From Serilophus lunatus (taxonomy: Eukaryota; Chordata; Aves; Passeriformes; Eurylaimidae): 64,000 bases of DNA. The position numbers and the translations under genes were made by a program. Shown one piece after another: positions 40,191 through 52,964 of the stretch. Every line of letters starts with the position of its first letter. Position 1 is the first letter of the stretch. The notes below the pieces were generated by a model, which was not told the DNA's origin, ran no database searches, and saw nothing but the letters and a program-made list of their open reading frames with translations. The stretch lies in assembly GCA_013399895.1 (NCBI GenBank), contig VXBA01005600.1, forward strand, positions 1,728,691-1,792,690, written 5' to 3'.

Positions 40191-41967
40191 CAAGGATCAG
40201 TTCTCTAAGTGAGCTAAGTGGGACTCCCATTATTTGACAATTCTTCTTACCAAAGATGGAAAATGTCTCTTGGGAATTTTTGCAAAGATCACTGAAACAA
40301 ATGCAAGCTCTGTGTAAAAACTTCAAGTGCATTTGGATCAGGCCTGTAAGAATTACAGCAGCAGAGGTAAGAGTAGGTATTTGTCACTCCTGAATCCTGT
40401 TCCTACAGTCCTGCTCTTATTGCTCTCTATAAAGTATTGTATAGATGTAGGAGAAAGAACAAGTGCTTATGCATAATTCTGCCCAGCAAAAGTGTAGTTT
40501 TATGGTGAATAAAGTACTGATGAGGGGCAAGATAAATACTTCTTGCATCACAATAAAGGTTACAGCCAGCAAAACAAATTTAGCTGTCAGCTTTGTACTT
40601 TTCCTAGCATTACACAGTATAATAATAACAAGCAGAACACTTGACATTATTATAAGATAAACAAATGCAAGGCCCACTAGTTTTGACAAATAATTGCATT
40701 CTATCACCCTAAAAATTGAAGACATTCCTTAGCCCAAGAGTTGTCCACTTAGGACACAGCATTGCTGCAAACAGGAGACACTTTGTGGTATGAGACAAAA
40801 CCCCCTTCTGTCATGGATTTCTTATATTATTGACAGCTGTGTCAGGGTGGCATTGATCAGCACCAGCTTCTCACTGACCTCAGTCCCACAGCTCGGTGCC
40901 AATCTGTCCCTCAAGCAGCCCAAAGGCACACTCTTTTCTTGGACCTGAAATGATTAAGAAGGGCACCTGAAATATAGCTATTGCTGCTGCCGCACTCTAG
41001 AAGAGTGGCAAAGTAATGCAACACTCTCATGCACCAGAAACAATTCTATCACTATAAAAAAAAAGGCAGGTGCATTTATTCAAACGTCTAAAATCAATCA
41101 TCAGCCACCAGGAATAGATCATGTCTGAAAAGCTATTGCTTATCGTCCTCAGTTTCAATAGTGACTTCACTGTAGGTCTGTCTCTAACATATCTGAGAGA
41201 ATAAGGAAGTTTAGAGGATCAGCATATTTTTCTTGCTGTGTATCTCCATTCACTAATTGAGACTTTTTTCAAGAGATCTCAGCATGTTTTTGGGCTTCAC
41301 GTGGAGCTACTGGAGCCTTTTCCACTGTAAAAAGATGACTGACACTTCCAGCGCATTTTTAATTTAATAAAACACATGGTTATTAATAATAGTTAATTAT
41401 AGAGGATATAATTGAAATTACATTAGCTCTAGGAAAAGACACAAATATAAAGCCAGGGCAGCATTTTAGCACTGACACATTACTACTCCACTTCTGTTAG
41501 TATGATCAATAGGACACTGACTGATGGGCCTGCATTGGACTGTTCTCTAGGCACTGGCACACTTGTGCTGTGGCTGCTGCTGTAATTTTGATCTATACCC
41601 AAGGGAGGGACTCAAGTGATTTTAGAGGGTGCAGAGGGGCTCATTCATTAGTCTGGCCTCATAAAAGCTTACTCTACTGCAAACATCTGGCTGGTTACAC
41701 CTATCTTAATGCAATTAGAAGACTGCATAAATCAATGTCGCAACAAGTATTCTCCTTTAGATACCCACTAATGATCTTAGTTCTTAGCAGAGAGCTTTGC
41801 TTTCCTTATTGTCAGGCCACTGCACCTGATTGGCCTTCCAGAAGCAGCAGAAGTCCAGCATCTTGCATAGCCCAGTGGCTACAGGTACTCTCTAGCATCA
41901 CCAAACTTTTGTAGCCTAGGCTGCTGATCAATAGACTTGCTTGTCTCCATGCTCTTGGCAGAACAGT
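40191..41967. other. intergenic DNA, no proven gene
   Basis: The minus-strand open frame at 40417-40725 is strongly hydrophobic (discussed under findings) but is not called a gene. The AT-rich stretch at 41350-41480 contains several TTAATTA-type sites. Nothing else was recognised. Confidence 0.5.
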
Positions 41968-42537
41968 TGTGCTGGTTTTGGCTTGGGTGGATTTAATTTC
42001 TTGCATAGTTAACTGGTATGGGTCTATATTTTGGACTTGTGCTGGAAACAGCGTTGGTAACACAGGTATGTTTTCATTACTGCTGAGCAGGGCTTGCACA
42101 GAGTCAAGGCCTTTTGTGCCTCTCACCCACCCCACCAGTGAGGAGGCTTGGGGTGCACAAGGAGCTGGGACATAGGATCCCAAATAACCCAAGAGATATC
42201 CTATATCATAGACATCATGCTCAGCATATAAAGCTGGGGGAAGAAGAAGGAAGGGGAGATGTTTGGAGTGATGGTGCTGTCTCCCTAAGTCACTCTTACA
42301 CATGATGCAGCCTTGCTCTCAGGTTGGCTGAACACCTGCCTGCTCATGGGAAGTGCTGAATGAATTCCTTGTTTTGCTCTGCTTGCACATGGGACTTTTG
42401 CTCTACCTATTAAACTGTTTTTATCTCAACCCATAGATTTTCTTACTCTTACCCTTTCAATTCTCTCTCACCACTTATCAGGAGAGAGTGAGCAAATGGC
42501 TCTGTGGGGCTTAGTTGGTGGCAGGGGTCAAACCACA
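41968..42537 (+). mobile_element. solo ERV LTR (ERVL-like)
   Basis: A 570-base long terminal repeat begins TGTGCTGG and ends AAACCACA, giving the TG...CA ends expected of retroviral LTRs. Inside are a TATAAA box at 42227-42232, in the U3 context 'gctcagcatataaagctggg', and an ATTAAA polyadenylation signal at 42409-42414. The overall text agrees with an abundant avian endogenous-retrovirus LTR that I associate with ERVL-type elements; the family is inferred. No gag, pol, env or primer-binding site lies beside it, so it is a solo LTR left by recombination. A clean target-site duplication was not visible (acagt before, atagc after). A 163-codon minus-strand frame across it is an accident of the LTR sequence. 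Confidence 0.85.
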
Positions 42538-42624
42538 ATAGCAGGCAATGCTGACATGCCTGAATCTCACTCCTGTCCTGCCTCAAAGATCACTGCTGTT
42601 GTCAGTGTTGCAAAAAGGCCTTGT

Positions 42625-42785
42625 CACTGCCTCCAAACGCTTTACAATGACAATATATAAGTACCATTATGCACTTTTTATAAAAGGGGAAGCTGAGTCA
42701 CAAAATGTTTTAGGTGGCTTATCCAAGATCCAAAGCAGCATCGAAGTGGTAATTCTTATGTAAGTCTTGTGGAAAGCAGCATATT
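42625..42785 (-). mobile_element. MIR-like SINE relic
   Basis: The plus strand shows antisense MIR order: 'caaacgctttacaatgacaa', then 'ttttataaaaggggaagctg' and 'agtcacaaaatg', then 'ggtggcttatccaagatcc' (MIR 'aagtgacttgcccaaggtc'). It is diverged but colinear over about 150 bases. Confidence 0.6.
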
Positions 42786-45700
42786 TCACTGAATCATGCT
42801 GCCTCCCAACCATAAATAATCATATGTGCATTCAGCACTTTCAGATCTGTGAGCTGTTTTGTGCCTGACTTACGGCTAATGAAATCAATGGCTTTTGTGC
42901 TCCAAAATCTGAAGAGAAATACGATATATTTCAAGCTTTTTTCGTGACTGAGCCCACTGTGGAACAGATAACAAGGTGGTGGTTCCCAGGAAATTTTTCA
43001 ATATAAACTTAAATAGGCAATTTTTTTGAGACATGCATATAACATTTAAAAATAGAAGCTCCAAGGGAACACGGACATGCAGAACCACACCATGTAGAAG
43101 AAGAGGAGGTCAAACTCATCTATCCCTGTCCACAACCAACCAGGGAACTCCAAGACCCCGTGGGCTTGCACTTAGGTAAAGCAAGGCTGCTGAGGCTTTT
43201 GAAGGTGGTCTGTCAGACACAGACAGGTGGACCTCCAAAGCACAGTGCACTCCAGGTTCATCCCTTACTTTTCACCAACAGCAACCCATTCTGAAGTTCA
43301 CAGAGGGGAACCGGGGGAAGAGAACAAAGCCCATTGTACACCTTCATGAGGTCTATGTTTTTCTGAACACGGTTTCTATTATTGTTTTATAGTCTGGAGC
43401 ACATCAACAGGAGATAAAGAGGAAAGATGATTGAGGAATTAAATTATCTGTAGTGCTGAGCAAGCCTTTTTCAGCCCACTGTGGTTTAAATTTGCCACCT
43501 GATATGATAAGGTAGGAAAGGTTATGCTACTCTTCAGCTCGAGATGCACCTGCCTGGGAAGACCTAACTTCTCTCATTAAAGGGGGCAGTGTGTGACCTA
43601 GTGTGGAGATTAATACTAATGTGTCCCTCTGAAGCCATGGCTGTAGTCCCTCATTACCATCCTCTTCTGGATGTTGTTCTAAATATTGGCACCTTAATTG
43701 ATAAACAGAATCAGCCACTTACAGACCTCAGAGACAAGCTGTCAGAATTTGAGACACGATCCTTTGAGACAGGCAAGGAAGGCAATTTAAATTTTTTTTT
43801 TAATTTTGCATTAGGTGTTGGCAGACCTTTAATCAATCTTCATGTAATGCCAATAGTTCACAGATAGAGCTACATTGTTTGAAGGAAATAGGTTATCTTT
43901 TCCCACCGTGAGCTGCTATTTCTGAGGAGTGTTTGATGCAAGCCTGAAGTACCTGTGCAACCTGAATTTGAAAGGACCATCAACCAACAAAAATTAACAA
44001 AATACTTAGAAATTATCTCAGATGACCAGTTTTCCAGCTAACACATTAAATTCTTAATGAAGAGGAAGTGCTTTAAAAAGTCAAACGCTCTCACAAATCT
44101 GGTTAATTAAACAGAACGATGAATGATGCTGTATGATAGAAGGAATCCAAAAAGAGTTTGGGTGGAAGAAAAAAATTGCAGTTACAACTCAGCTTTTTTA
44201 AAGGAAAAAATAAATATTGAAGCATATGGAATAGTATTTCATGAACCTTATACTGTGAGAGTAGTGTAAATATGTAATTGAACTGAACACACATATAGAT
44301 AAAAATAAACTGTGAATGAAATGTATTTTTTCCTAAAAAAAACCCTATCAGAATATTCAGCATAGACATATATATTTTTAAGGAGAGAGTGAAGCATGCT
44401 ATCCAAGCCTTGTAATTTGCAAGCCACATTAAGCTACTTATAAGGGGCTTAAATTGATTAGTGCAGATTAGTTGGCCACATCTGACTGTCCTAGTCTAGC
44501 AAGGAAGTTATCTGACTGGGCAGCCCAAGAGCAAATTAAACGATAGGCACTGCCAAGTTAAGCATTAGATTCTCTTGGTAGCTTGCTGTCTCTAGAGGTG
44601 CAATTTGGGAATTAAATATTTTTAAAAATGAAGCTTTTGTACAGACAACCAGTGCAGTTTATGTTGAAAGTAAGTGGCTGCCATCCTATTGATCAATTAT
44701 AGGCTCAGGTATAAATGGAGTGTCCCTTTCCCTTACTGTCTTAACAGCTGAAGGATAGCAGAAATACAGTATGACAAGTGACTGAAATTGGCCTATCTCC
44801 AGTCACTTCCCTTGAACCTGACAGAATGAAAAGACAGTGACCTGGAGGTTCTGTGACAAATCTGAAATCTGTAAGTTGTTACATTAGTCAGCTGTATTCT
44901 GTAGTAGCCAAAAATGGTGGCTAGTGTTAATAAATAATAAGTTGTGTTTGTGGAAATTAATTTCTATTAAGACTATTTAAGATCTCATGACAATTTTCAT
45001 AACTTCACACAGGACATGATCTACAGCTGAGTTGTAAAAAGTAAGTCCTGCTTCTGATTGTACCCTCACACTCTCATGGCATCGTTCTGCTAATACTTCC
45101 AGTTCTAAATTTAAGTTTAGGCTTGGGGAATTGGATCATACTTCCTAACTGTGGTTTCCCTTTCATCACACTAGAAAGTGTGTCTTGCTTCCCCAGTACT
45201 TGGTTAAATATCTCCCAGCTGATCAGCAGGGACAGTTGGCAAAGTGATGCAGCCTTTAGGTTCTCTTTCATGGGAAGGAAAGTGTGAGTTCCTGGTCCAA
45301 TATACAATTATTTAAAAATGCTATTATCATGGCATCTAATGATCCCAGTCACAGACCATCACCCTCTTGCACCTGACACTGGATAAGCATGCACAGAGGC
45401 AAAGCACATTCTCCAGATAGTTTACAACTCAGTTATAAACAAATGTATAACAGAGGGATAAAGCATAGAAAGCACAAACAATGAGATTAGTTGATGCAAT
45501 GCAGTAGGTTAAAAAAAAAGGTTGCTTTGATGTGGCTGTTCTTCTTCTTCCATATTTCTGTCTTCCAAGAGTTGTTAAAAATAGCTAAAATCCCTTAATT
45601 TCTTCCCTAATAATACTTTCCCAGGTGACCATATGCCACAGGGATGCTATATGATCACAAATGGGAAAAACACCAAAGATCGTAAGGGGAATGAGTCATG

Positions 45701-48479
45701 AAGCAGCAAGACTTGTTCTAAAAATATTTACAAATCCCTAGTTTGAAGAGGGGGAAAAAAAAAGGCTGCTGCAAATAGCACTTCTTGTGCAACAGGACTC
45801 CTCGTGTGGACAAATGGCACATGTAAAATAACGAATGCCAAGCTTTTCATGCCAGACCAATTTTCAAAGAGCATATAAATGCCTCTCTTCTGAATTTCTT
45901 CTTCCATTTTTGCTTAAACTACCCTGAGTCTTACATATGCAGAAAGAACAAGCTTAATCGGGGCAACTGTAAGCCTTTCATCAATTCAATTATCCGTTAA
46001 AGGACTCACTCACTGAACTCAGCCATAAAATGTTAGAGTTGCAGTGCTGCTCCTGTCTATCAGCTTGTGTCCCTGAATTCTTTGTACCCTCAGGGATGTT
46101 TTATCTTTTGAGAAATGTGACAGTCTGCCTTTTGAGACTGGCCTCGGCACAGCTCCATAACCAATATATTGACAGATATAAGGTAGCATGGAAAGTGAAG
46201 CACTTCACAACTCGAGTCTGTCAAGCTGATTTCCTCTCCAGACACAGGATCTTTAAAAACTGCTACAGAACCTTTCAAACCATTACTTTACATTAATGCC
46301 AGCAGATTTTTTTTTCAGGGAACTATGGATCTACAGCAGTATCTCACTGTATCTTATTTCCCAGCATTTTGACCTTTTGCAAAAATATAATTTTAATTAG
46401 AGATATTATATAATCTATATCTATAGCATACACAGGGCTTATCTTTGAAATGCTCCTTGACAACTGGAAGAACAGGCTTAAAATGAAGAGAAGAATTCAC
46501 AGGTATTGCTAGTATTTCTAACGTTTTCTACTGAAATACGAGTTGATTATTTCTATATGTAAACTTGAATTTGCAGTTTCTCTTCTCTCCATTTTGAAGA
46601 CAGACACCTGTTTCAAAATAAATTAAAACCAAGCACATCACCTCTAAGAATATACTCATTTACAAAAATTAACACAGGACTAGCTGTGGAATATTACAGG
46701 CATCTTCATGAGTTCAGCCATCATTTCTGGTTTTGCAGGACACACAGATATGCAGCTGTATTGACATCGATGCTTCATTTTGGGGATAACACAATATAGA
46801 TTTCTCCTTGTTTTACCTTACCTGAGTATCACTGTTTCTCTGCCCCAGCACCCAGCTAGGGGAACATGATGGTTCAGATCTTCCTGGAAACCATTTTCAT
46901 TTAAAAATAAGATTTCTGAAAAGATAAGAAGTAATCCTGTTATTTTCTATTATGTTGTTCTTTTCCTCCTTATTACAATCTTTTCAAGATCAAACTGCCA
47001 AAATATCAAAAGGCATGATGTCCAAAGTTGGTTTTCTGAAATTCTAGTTTAGAAGAAGCAACTCTTTTGAGGAGATATCTGTATCCATATATATGACCAC
47101 GTATTTTAATTTCCTGTCTTAAACCAAAATCTCCAGCCTAAAGCTAACACAATGTATTTATTGGACACCTTGAGATTTCTTCCTATTTTATGCCCTTTTA
47201 ATCTTATGCTCTTGCACGTGATGTTTAAGAAGGGTGCACCTTCAGAATTACATGCTAAAATCTTTGGGTCAGGAACTGGAAGCGCGCTTTAGGAAAGGAC
47301 TTAACAAATGCACATTTTAAATCAACCTTTAAAATCACTGGCAAATATTTCCTAGACAAAGTAGTAAATTCACTGGCCTAACATAGAAGAAATGCTTAGG
47401 TTTTGGTACTGGATTCCTGTCCTTTCTCTCGGTGAAATAATCATGTGTCCAGCTAATGGAGGACTGTATTGCTGTCAATATCATTTTCAAGTTATTACGT
47501 CCAATCAATGCTGGATAAAAGGAAAAAAGGTGGTCAACAGGCAATCCAGCTTTCAGTTTAACACTCCCTTGAGGATTTTCATTACCCTTTCCTTTTCTGT
47601 TCTCAAGGTTAGCTCTAGCTAGACTATTTGTAGCTTCAACTTCCTGGAGATAATGCACATTCACAATAGCCTTGCTCCTCCAACATCAGTGTGCCCTTCC
47701 ACCTGAGCAAGCAGAGTCCTGTCTTTTTTCTATTATTTGTGACCTTTTCCTGGGTTAAAAGGTGACTCCTGAAGCAGACAGGTTTCACTTCTTATGGTGA
47801 TTGCAGTGCAAAAAGCACGCTTCTACCTTGTTAGAAGTGACATCACTGTACATTAAAGACATCATATCTCCTTTCATATTAAAATGCCTGTCAGTTCTGC
47901 TGCTCACAGGCTGTAAATCTGCCATGGTATCCTGTGTTTGGGAGCTTCCATTATGAAAATATGGAAGATAAGCACTCTGCTTCACTGTCAAAAGGAAAGA
48001 GTAGCCTGGTAGTAATGATGTTACTTAAAAAAAACCCGCAGAATTCTTTAAACATGTGTTTCTTGATGTGGGGTAATTTTTGAAAGCAATATTTTTTATT
48101 TTCATTCCTAAAAAATCCAAGCTTAAAAAGTAGTATGAATAAAGCATGAATATACAGTCCTGTTGAATTTATTATTGCATAGATTTTACACTTGCTCATG
48201 CAGTAAATCATTAGATTTTCCCTTTGACTTTGGCCCTCTAGCCTTGAGAGAAATGACATGCTAGAATTTAACCTGTTTTTCATCTTTATATCATATAGAT
48301 ACAAAAAGACTTGTATGTTCTGCAAGAAAGTGACAACACTCAGCTGTTGTGCAGGGCTTCAGCAAATATATTCAGTAAATAATATCTCCTAAACAGCAGA
48401 GAAAAATGTAAATAATTATTGATCATTTTCTCTCATGGCATCATTAGGATATTAATAATACCATGCTATTACATAACGT

Positions 48480-48645
48480 TTGCATCCATTGATCTGAAAG
48501 CATTTTAGATATATCATTCTTCTTGCTTTACAGAGGAGAAAGTGATACCACAGAGAGGTGAGATGACCTGCCTTAAGATTTGAGAACAGTTTAGCAACAG
48601 AAGTGAGAACAGATCTTCCAACTCTGGGCTATCCTGTCCAACACA
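48480..48645 (-). mobile_element. MIR-like SINE relic
   Basis: The plus strand reads 'atctgaaagcattttagat', 'tttacagaggagaaagtgat', 'accacagagaggtgagatga', 'cctgcc', then 'gaagtgagaacagatcttcc'. This is the antisense MIR series in order, including the 'cacagagaggt' block unchanged. It is the clearest MIR relic in the window. Confidence 0.65.
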
Positions 48646-49169
48646 TGACCAGCTCATTTCCAACTGGAAATTTGAATTGCTTCCTGGTGTAACCCTGAGT
48701 TGTTTACACAGCATGTGATTATTCATTTATTATTCATTATCTAATAACGGGCTAAAATTACAACAGATATTTCCCTATTATAAAAAAGCAAACTAAAAAT
48801 CTCATCCATTTGGGGTGAAAATACTAACCCATGGTTCTTTTTTCCATTAGAATTCCCTCCAACTGAGGGAACTTCAGCATGTGTATTTTCAAATTTCATC
48901 TTCCAAATTACATACTCCATTGTTGATACCCTGCTTGAGGAGCTGAAATGAGTAGTTCAAGAGTTATTTGTGGACAATGAAGCCTTTCATCTCAAAGGCA
49001 TTGATTTTAATGACTGAACCCTACATCCAGAGATAGAAATATATATTTAGGCTGTCGTGTGTGCATTATGTGAAATCAATTGGTAATGTCACTTGCAAGC
49101 AGACAAGCACCTAGGTGAAAGCCATGGGAAAATACAAAACAAAAGAATACAAACTCCCTCCCCAAAAAC

Positions 49170-49240
49170 TCCAACCGAGTAAAAAAAAAAAAACCCAAAC
49201 AACCCCCCCCCCCAAACCAGAAAAAAAACAACAAAATCAT
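49170..49240. repeat. A/C-rich tract with poly(C)
   Basis: A run of about 13 A bases is followed by CCC and A/C units and then an uninterrupted run of about ten or more C bases near 49204-49213, then further A/C units. It is error-prone to sequence, so exact lengths are uncertain. Confidence 0.85.
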
Positions 49241-51826
49241 TTGGATGAGGAAGGTGAATGCAGAGGAAAAACACAGTTGAGGAGATGACATGGTTGGGAT
49301 AGATGATCTGATGAGGCAAGACCAGAGAATTGCTCATATGTCATGGAAGAAATCAAGAACACGCATCTCTCAGTGGCGCTGGAAGCGAAATAAAACAAGA
49401 AACCAAAGAAAAGTGATGCATGGCATGAACACAGCTTCTTTCTTCACCTTCCAGTTTTTCCTGAATGCAGAGGGGATTTTCTTCCTCCGCTTTGTAGAAT
49501 GAACTCCTTTGTGGATGCAAAGAGAAGCAATGAGAGCTGTAGTTCTTTAATGATCCAAGTCATAAGGATTTATAACCCATTTTACAACAATGTTGCCAAC
49601 ACCCTCCCAGCCACAAAAGCCTGAAAAGACCGATCAAGCTTCTGTATCATCTGCCTTCTGCTCAGAATAGCCTTTTGAACCTTCGCAGTTCCACAGTCAC
49701 AACCCTTGCCTATGCTCAGTGTTTTCTTACCATTCTCCGCTGTTTTCAACATCCATGTAGGTCCAGCAGCAGTGAGGGTGGGATTTTTAAGGGCAGGTGG
49801 TCTGGATTGCTACAGGCATTTTACACTACTGGCCTCTAAATTTTCTAGGCAGGATCAGGTGAGTGAGAAAAGATGGGCGTTGGTTTTGCCCTAAAGCTCC
49901 TACAATTCCTAGGATTAGTGGAGCTGCACTGATGGCACAGATGGCAGTTTTGCCTGAAAGACTTAAACCAGACAGTGGAACAGTGAGTCACTTGCCCTGC
50001 ATCATTCCCCTCTCCCAGAAGGTAACATTCCTTCCTACCTGTTATTGCAGATCTGGAAGAGTGGCTACCTAACCTTCAATATTGTTTTATATAATTTTTC
50101 CAGTAACTTCTTTTTTTCTAGTAAAAAGCAGAAAAGACTAAGGTGTATAGGAATATTTTCCTGCACGTGTGAACACCAGGGAATCAGATCTGAACACTGT
50201 GTTTGAGGTTATACTACCTCTGAAACTGCAGGCCCTGGGGACTGGGTCACAGGCAGTCACACCAGATTGACAGATCTATATTTATAGATAGCATCTTTAT
50301 TTTCACTACTGTATCCAATGAATTTATAATAAAGTTAAAAAGAGAGCTGTATAGTGTACTCTGTTGAAAAATTAGCTTTTGACTTAATATGAAACTTCAT
50401 GCTTTTGTTCTATTTCTACCAAAGCTGACTATTTCATATATATACAGATTCTAGTCCTCCTTCCTTTTTAATCCATTTTTATTGTTGCATTGTAAAACAG
50501 TCACATTCCATTTCATTCCCTCACCCTCAGAAATAACAACTTTTTAGTCAATGGCCAAAAATTTGGGCCCATTTGGAAAATACCAGCTCACAAATGCTCT
50601 AGGAGTGACCCAACATTGACATTAAATCACGTTTTATTTCTAAAGAAATTGAGCTCTCCTGTCAGGAAAAAACACAGAAAGAACACAGTGATTATATCGT
50701 AATCTTAATTATTTTAAATGCTTAATTGTCTCACATCGTGGATTAACAGGAGATTAAATATTTAATTTCACTGAAACTATGAGTATTTGAGATTTTTCTG
50801 CCCATATGTTCCCTCCACTTCAAAAATAATTTATACTAATAAAAATAGCTGCTTCCATCTAATCAAACTTCTGTCAATTTAGTGTGGGAACCAAGCAAAC
50901 CAGGATGTGATTCAGCCAAGGTTAGAAGCATAGGAGGAACCCAGGTATTTTGTGTTAGGACAATCACCATTTTTGCCAGTTTCCAGTACTCTTACAACAG
51001 CAATGTGTATCAGCAGAGTAAATATGGATTTGGTAACATCCACATGTGCCTTCTGGTCTGGCTAATATTCAGAAATGTGCTCCTCACACAGACAAACTGA
51101 ATTAACTTTGTAGACTTATTTTCTCTCTAACATTTGATTATCTTTACTTGCATTTCACTAATGTCTAAGGAGGTTCTACATATTGGACAAATACAGTACA
51201 GCAACAAAACCAAAGGTTTGCAATTCAAAGCTTGAAACCTTGACCTCTTTTTTCCATGTCATTTTCCAGTATTTTTTCTTGGTGTGTGTCAGGAAATGCT
51301 TTGGATTTCACAGTTATTTACAGTTCTTTTTTAATATATATGTTGTGGTCTGTGTCAATAAAACTTCATTTGCTCCCATTACAACTACTACTTAAACTGT
51401 GCTGGGTGCTCCATACAGGGAAGTGGCCTGGTGGGTTCAGGCTTAGGTCTTACAATTTCTAGAAGATTGAAATGTGTGGATGGAAAAAAACCCCCACTCA
51501 ATTTATTTTAAGCTTAATCCTAATCCACTGCTTGTTGAAATCCATGGAAAGGCTCTTGGGATCTTTTTAAGGAGAGGCAAACACAAATTTCCCCCATATA
51601 TGAAATACCTGTGGAGGGTCAGATAAATGGAAAAATAGAGTTGAAAGGCTGGAAGAAGTCAGGTGATGACAGATCCACTCACTTCCCAAGGAGAAACTTA
51701 ATTATCCTATGACATAGATGATAGTTCCTCCCTGGAGCATCAGCTGGGTCCTTAAGTGGAAGGGGTCAGAGAAAGGGACAGAAAGGTGGTTTTTTAATCT
51801 TTCCTCTTTCAAGACTACTAATTTTT

Positions 51827-51850
51827 AGTACTACTAATTAGAGTAGTACT
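51827..51850. repeat. hairpin (inverted repeat)
   Basis: AGTACTACT (51827-51835) and AGTAGTACT (51842-51850) are perfect reverse complements around a six-base loop AATTAG. A direct copy of ACTACTAATT lies just upstream. Confidence 0.8.
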
Positions 51851-52777
51851 CATGTTTTCTTCATATCTCCGTCGAGCAATTCTGTGGAACTGAGAACTAA
51901 CCTTGCAGATGCTTTAGACAAGCAGGTCAGTTTAAAGTGACCACTTCAGCCCCCATCTGTGCTTAAATTTTACACCAAAGTTTTCAACCCGAAGTACTGA
52001 ATTAGCACCATTGAACTGGCTATGGAAAAGTTTACATTGAAATGTCATCTGGAGAGGATACTCCACACTGGGAAAAAAATAGAAAACATGAATTTAATGT
52101 AAATATTTTAAAAAGCCTAAGCACAAAAGGCTTTGTTTCAATTCCGTCACATTTTAGAAAAAATGTTAACAAAGTGGTGCAAAGAGCAACCAAGTGGAGC
52201 TTTCAGCCTTCACTTAATAGAAAGCACAATTTTGACATCATCTGTCACACTATTTTAATTGATGAAAAAGTAGGATAGACAAACATGTGACAAAAGGTCA
52301 TAATTTCATTTAATCCATACGGGAGGAGATGAACACCCCAAGATGGTAAGCACAGCATAAGAACTTGAAGACAATTTTATTAGGCTCTTCTATCCAAAAC
52401 ACAATACTTTTTGACTGAGGTTCAATTTAATGATGCATCAACTTTTAACTGAGAACATGGCAGGAAATCAGTGGTTCTGAAGATCTTAGCATAGCATGGA
52501 AAACAATGTTGGATAACTAAGCCTTCATTTACGAGGAGAAACATCTTTGGTCTTTCACTGTATAGCACAGATAGACTATCACTGAAATGCTGAGAGGCTT
52601 GAACTCTCCCATCCAAACACATGCAGAGAGGAATACTAAATCTCTTAAAATTCATGAATAAGCTGATCTCTTGGGGAAGCCAATAAGTGCACTCACAGGA
52701 ACTCAGAGGGAGTTAAGGTAACTCTGAAAGCTTTTAAGGATCTTCCCTTTCTTTTGTACAGAACTGGAAGTCAAGAA

Positions 52778-52792
52778 GAGAGAGAGAGAGAA
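52778..52792. repeat. short (GA)n tract
   Basis: About seven GA units lie just upstream of the candidate exon at 52965. Another GA-rich tract occurs at about 54178-54196. Confidence 0.7.
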
Positions 52793-52964
52793 AGCCTCAG
52801 GCTGAGTTCTCACGTTCTCCACAGCTCCCTGAAGACCTGCTGACAGTTCCTTGTCCACCAGGAAGTTTTCAAAGCAGAAAAAGGAGAGAGAGGTCTCAAT
52901 ACTTCCCTTCTGTTGATTCTTCCTGCACCCTTCAATTCCTTAATGTCCTATTCCTCACCCTCAG

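Larger units (their letters stand above)
42538..52964. other. intergenic DNA, no gene seen
   Basis: The stretch contains MIR-like relics at 42625-42785 and 48480-48645, an A/C-rich tract with a C run at 49170-49240, a hairpin at 51827-51850 and a (GA)n tract at 52778-52792. Stretches at 43660-43930, 44430-44720 and 45830-46030 read like conserved non-coding DNA by eye. No exon was supported. Confidence 0.5.

Noticed and set aside
41812..42303. 163-codon minus-strand frame
   Set aside because: It lies mostly across the solo LTR in antisense and has no known domain.
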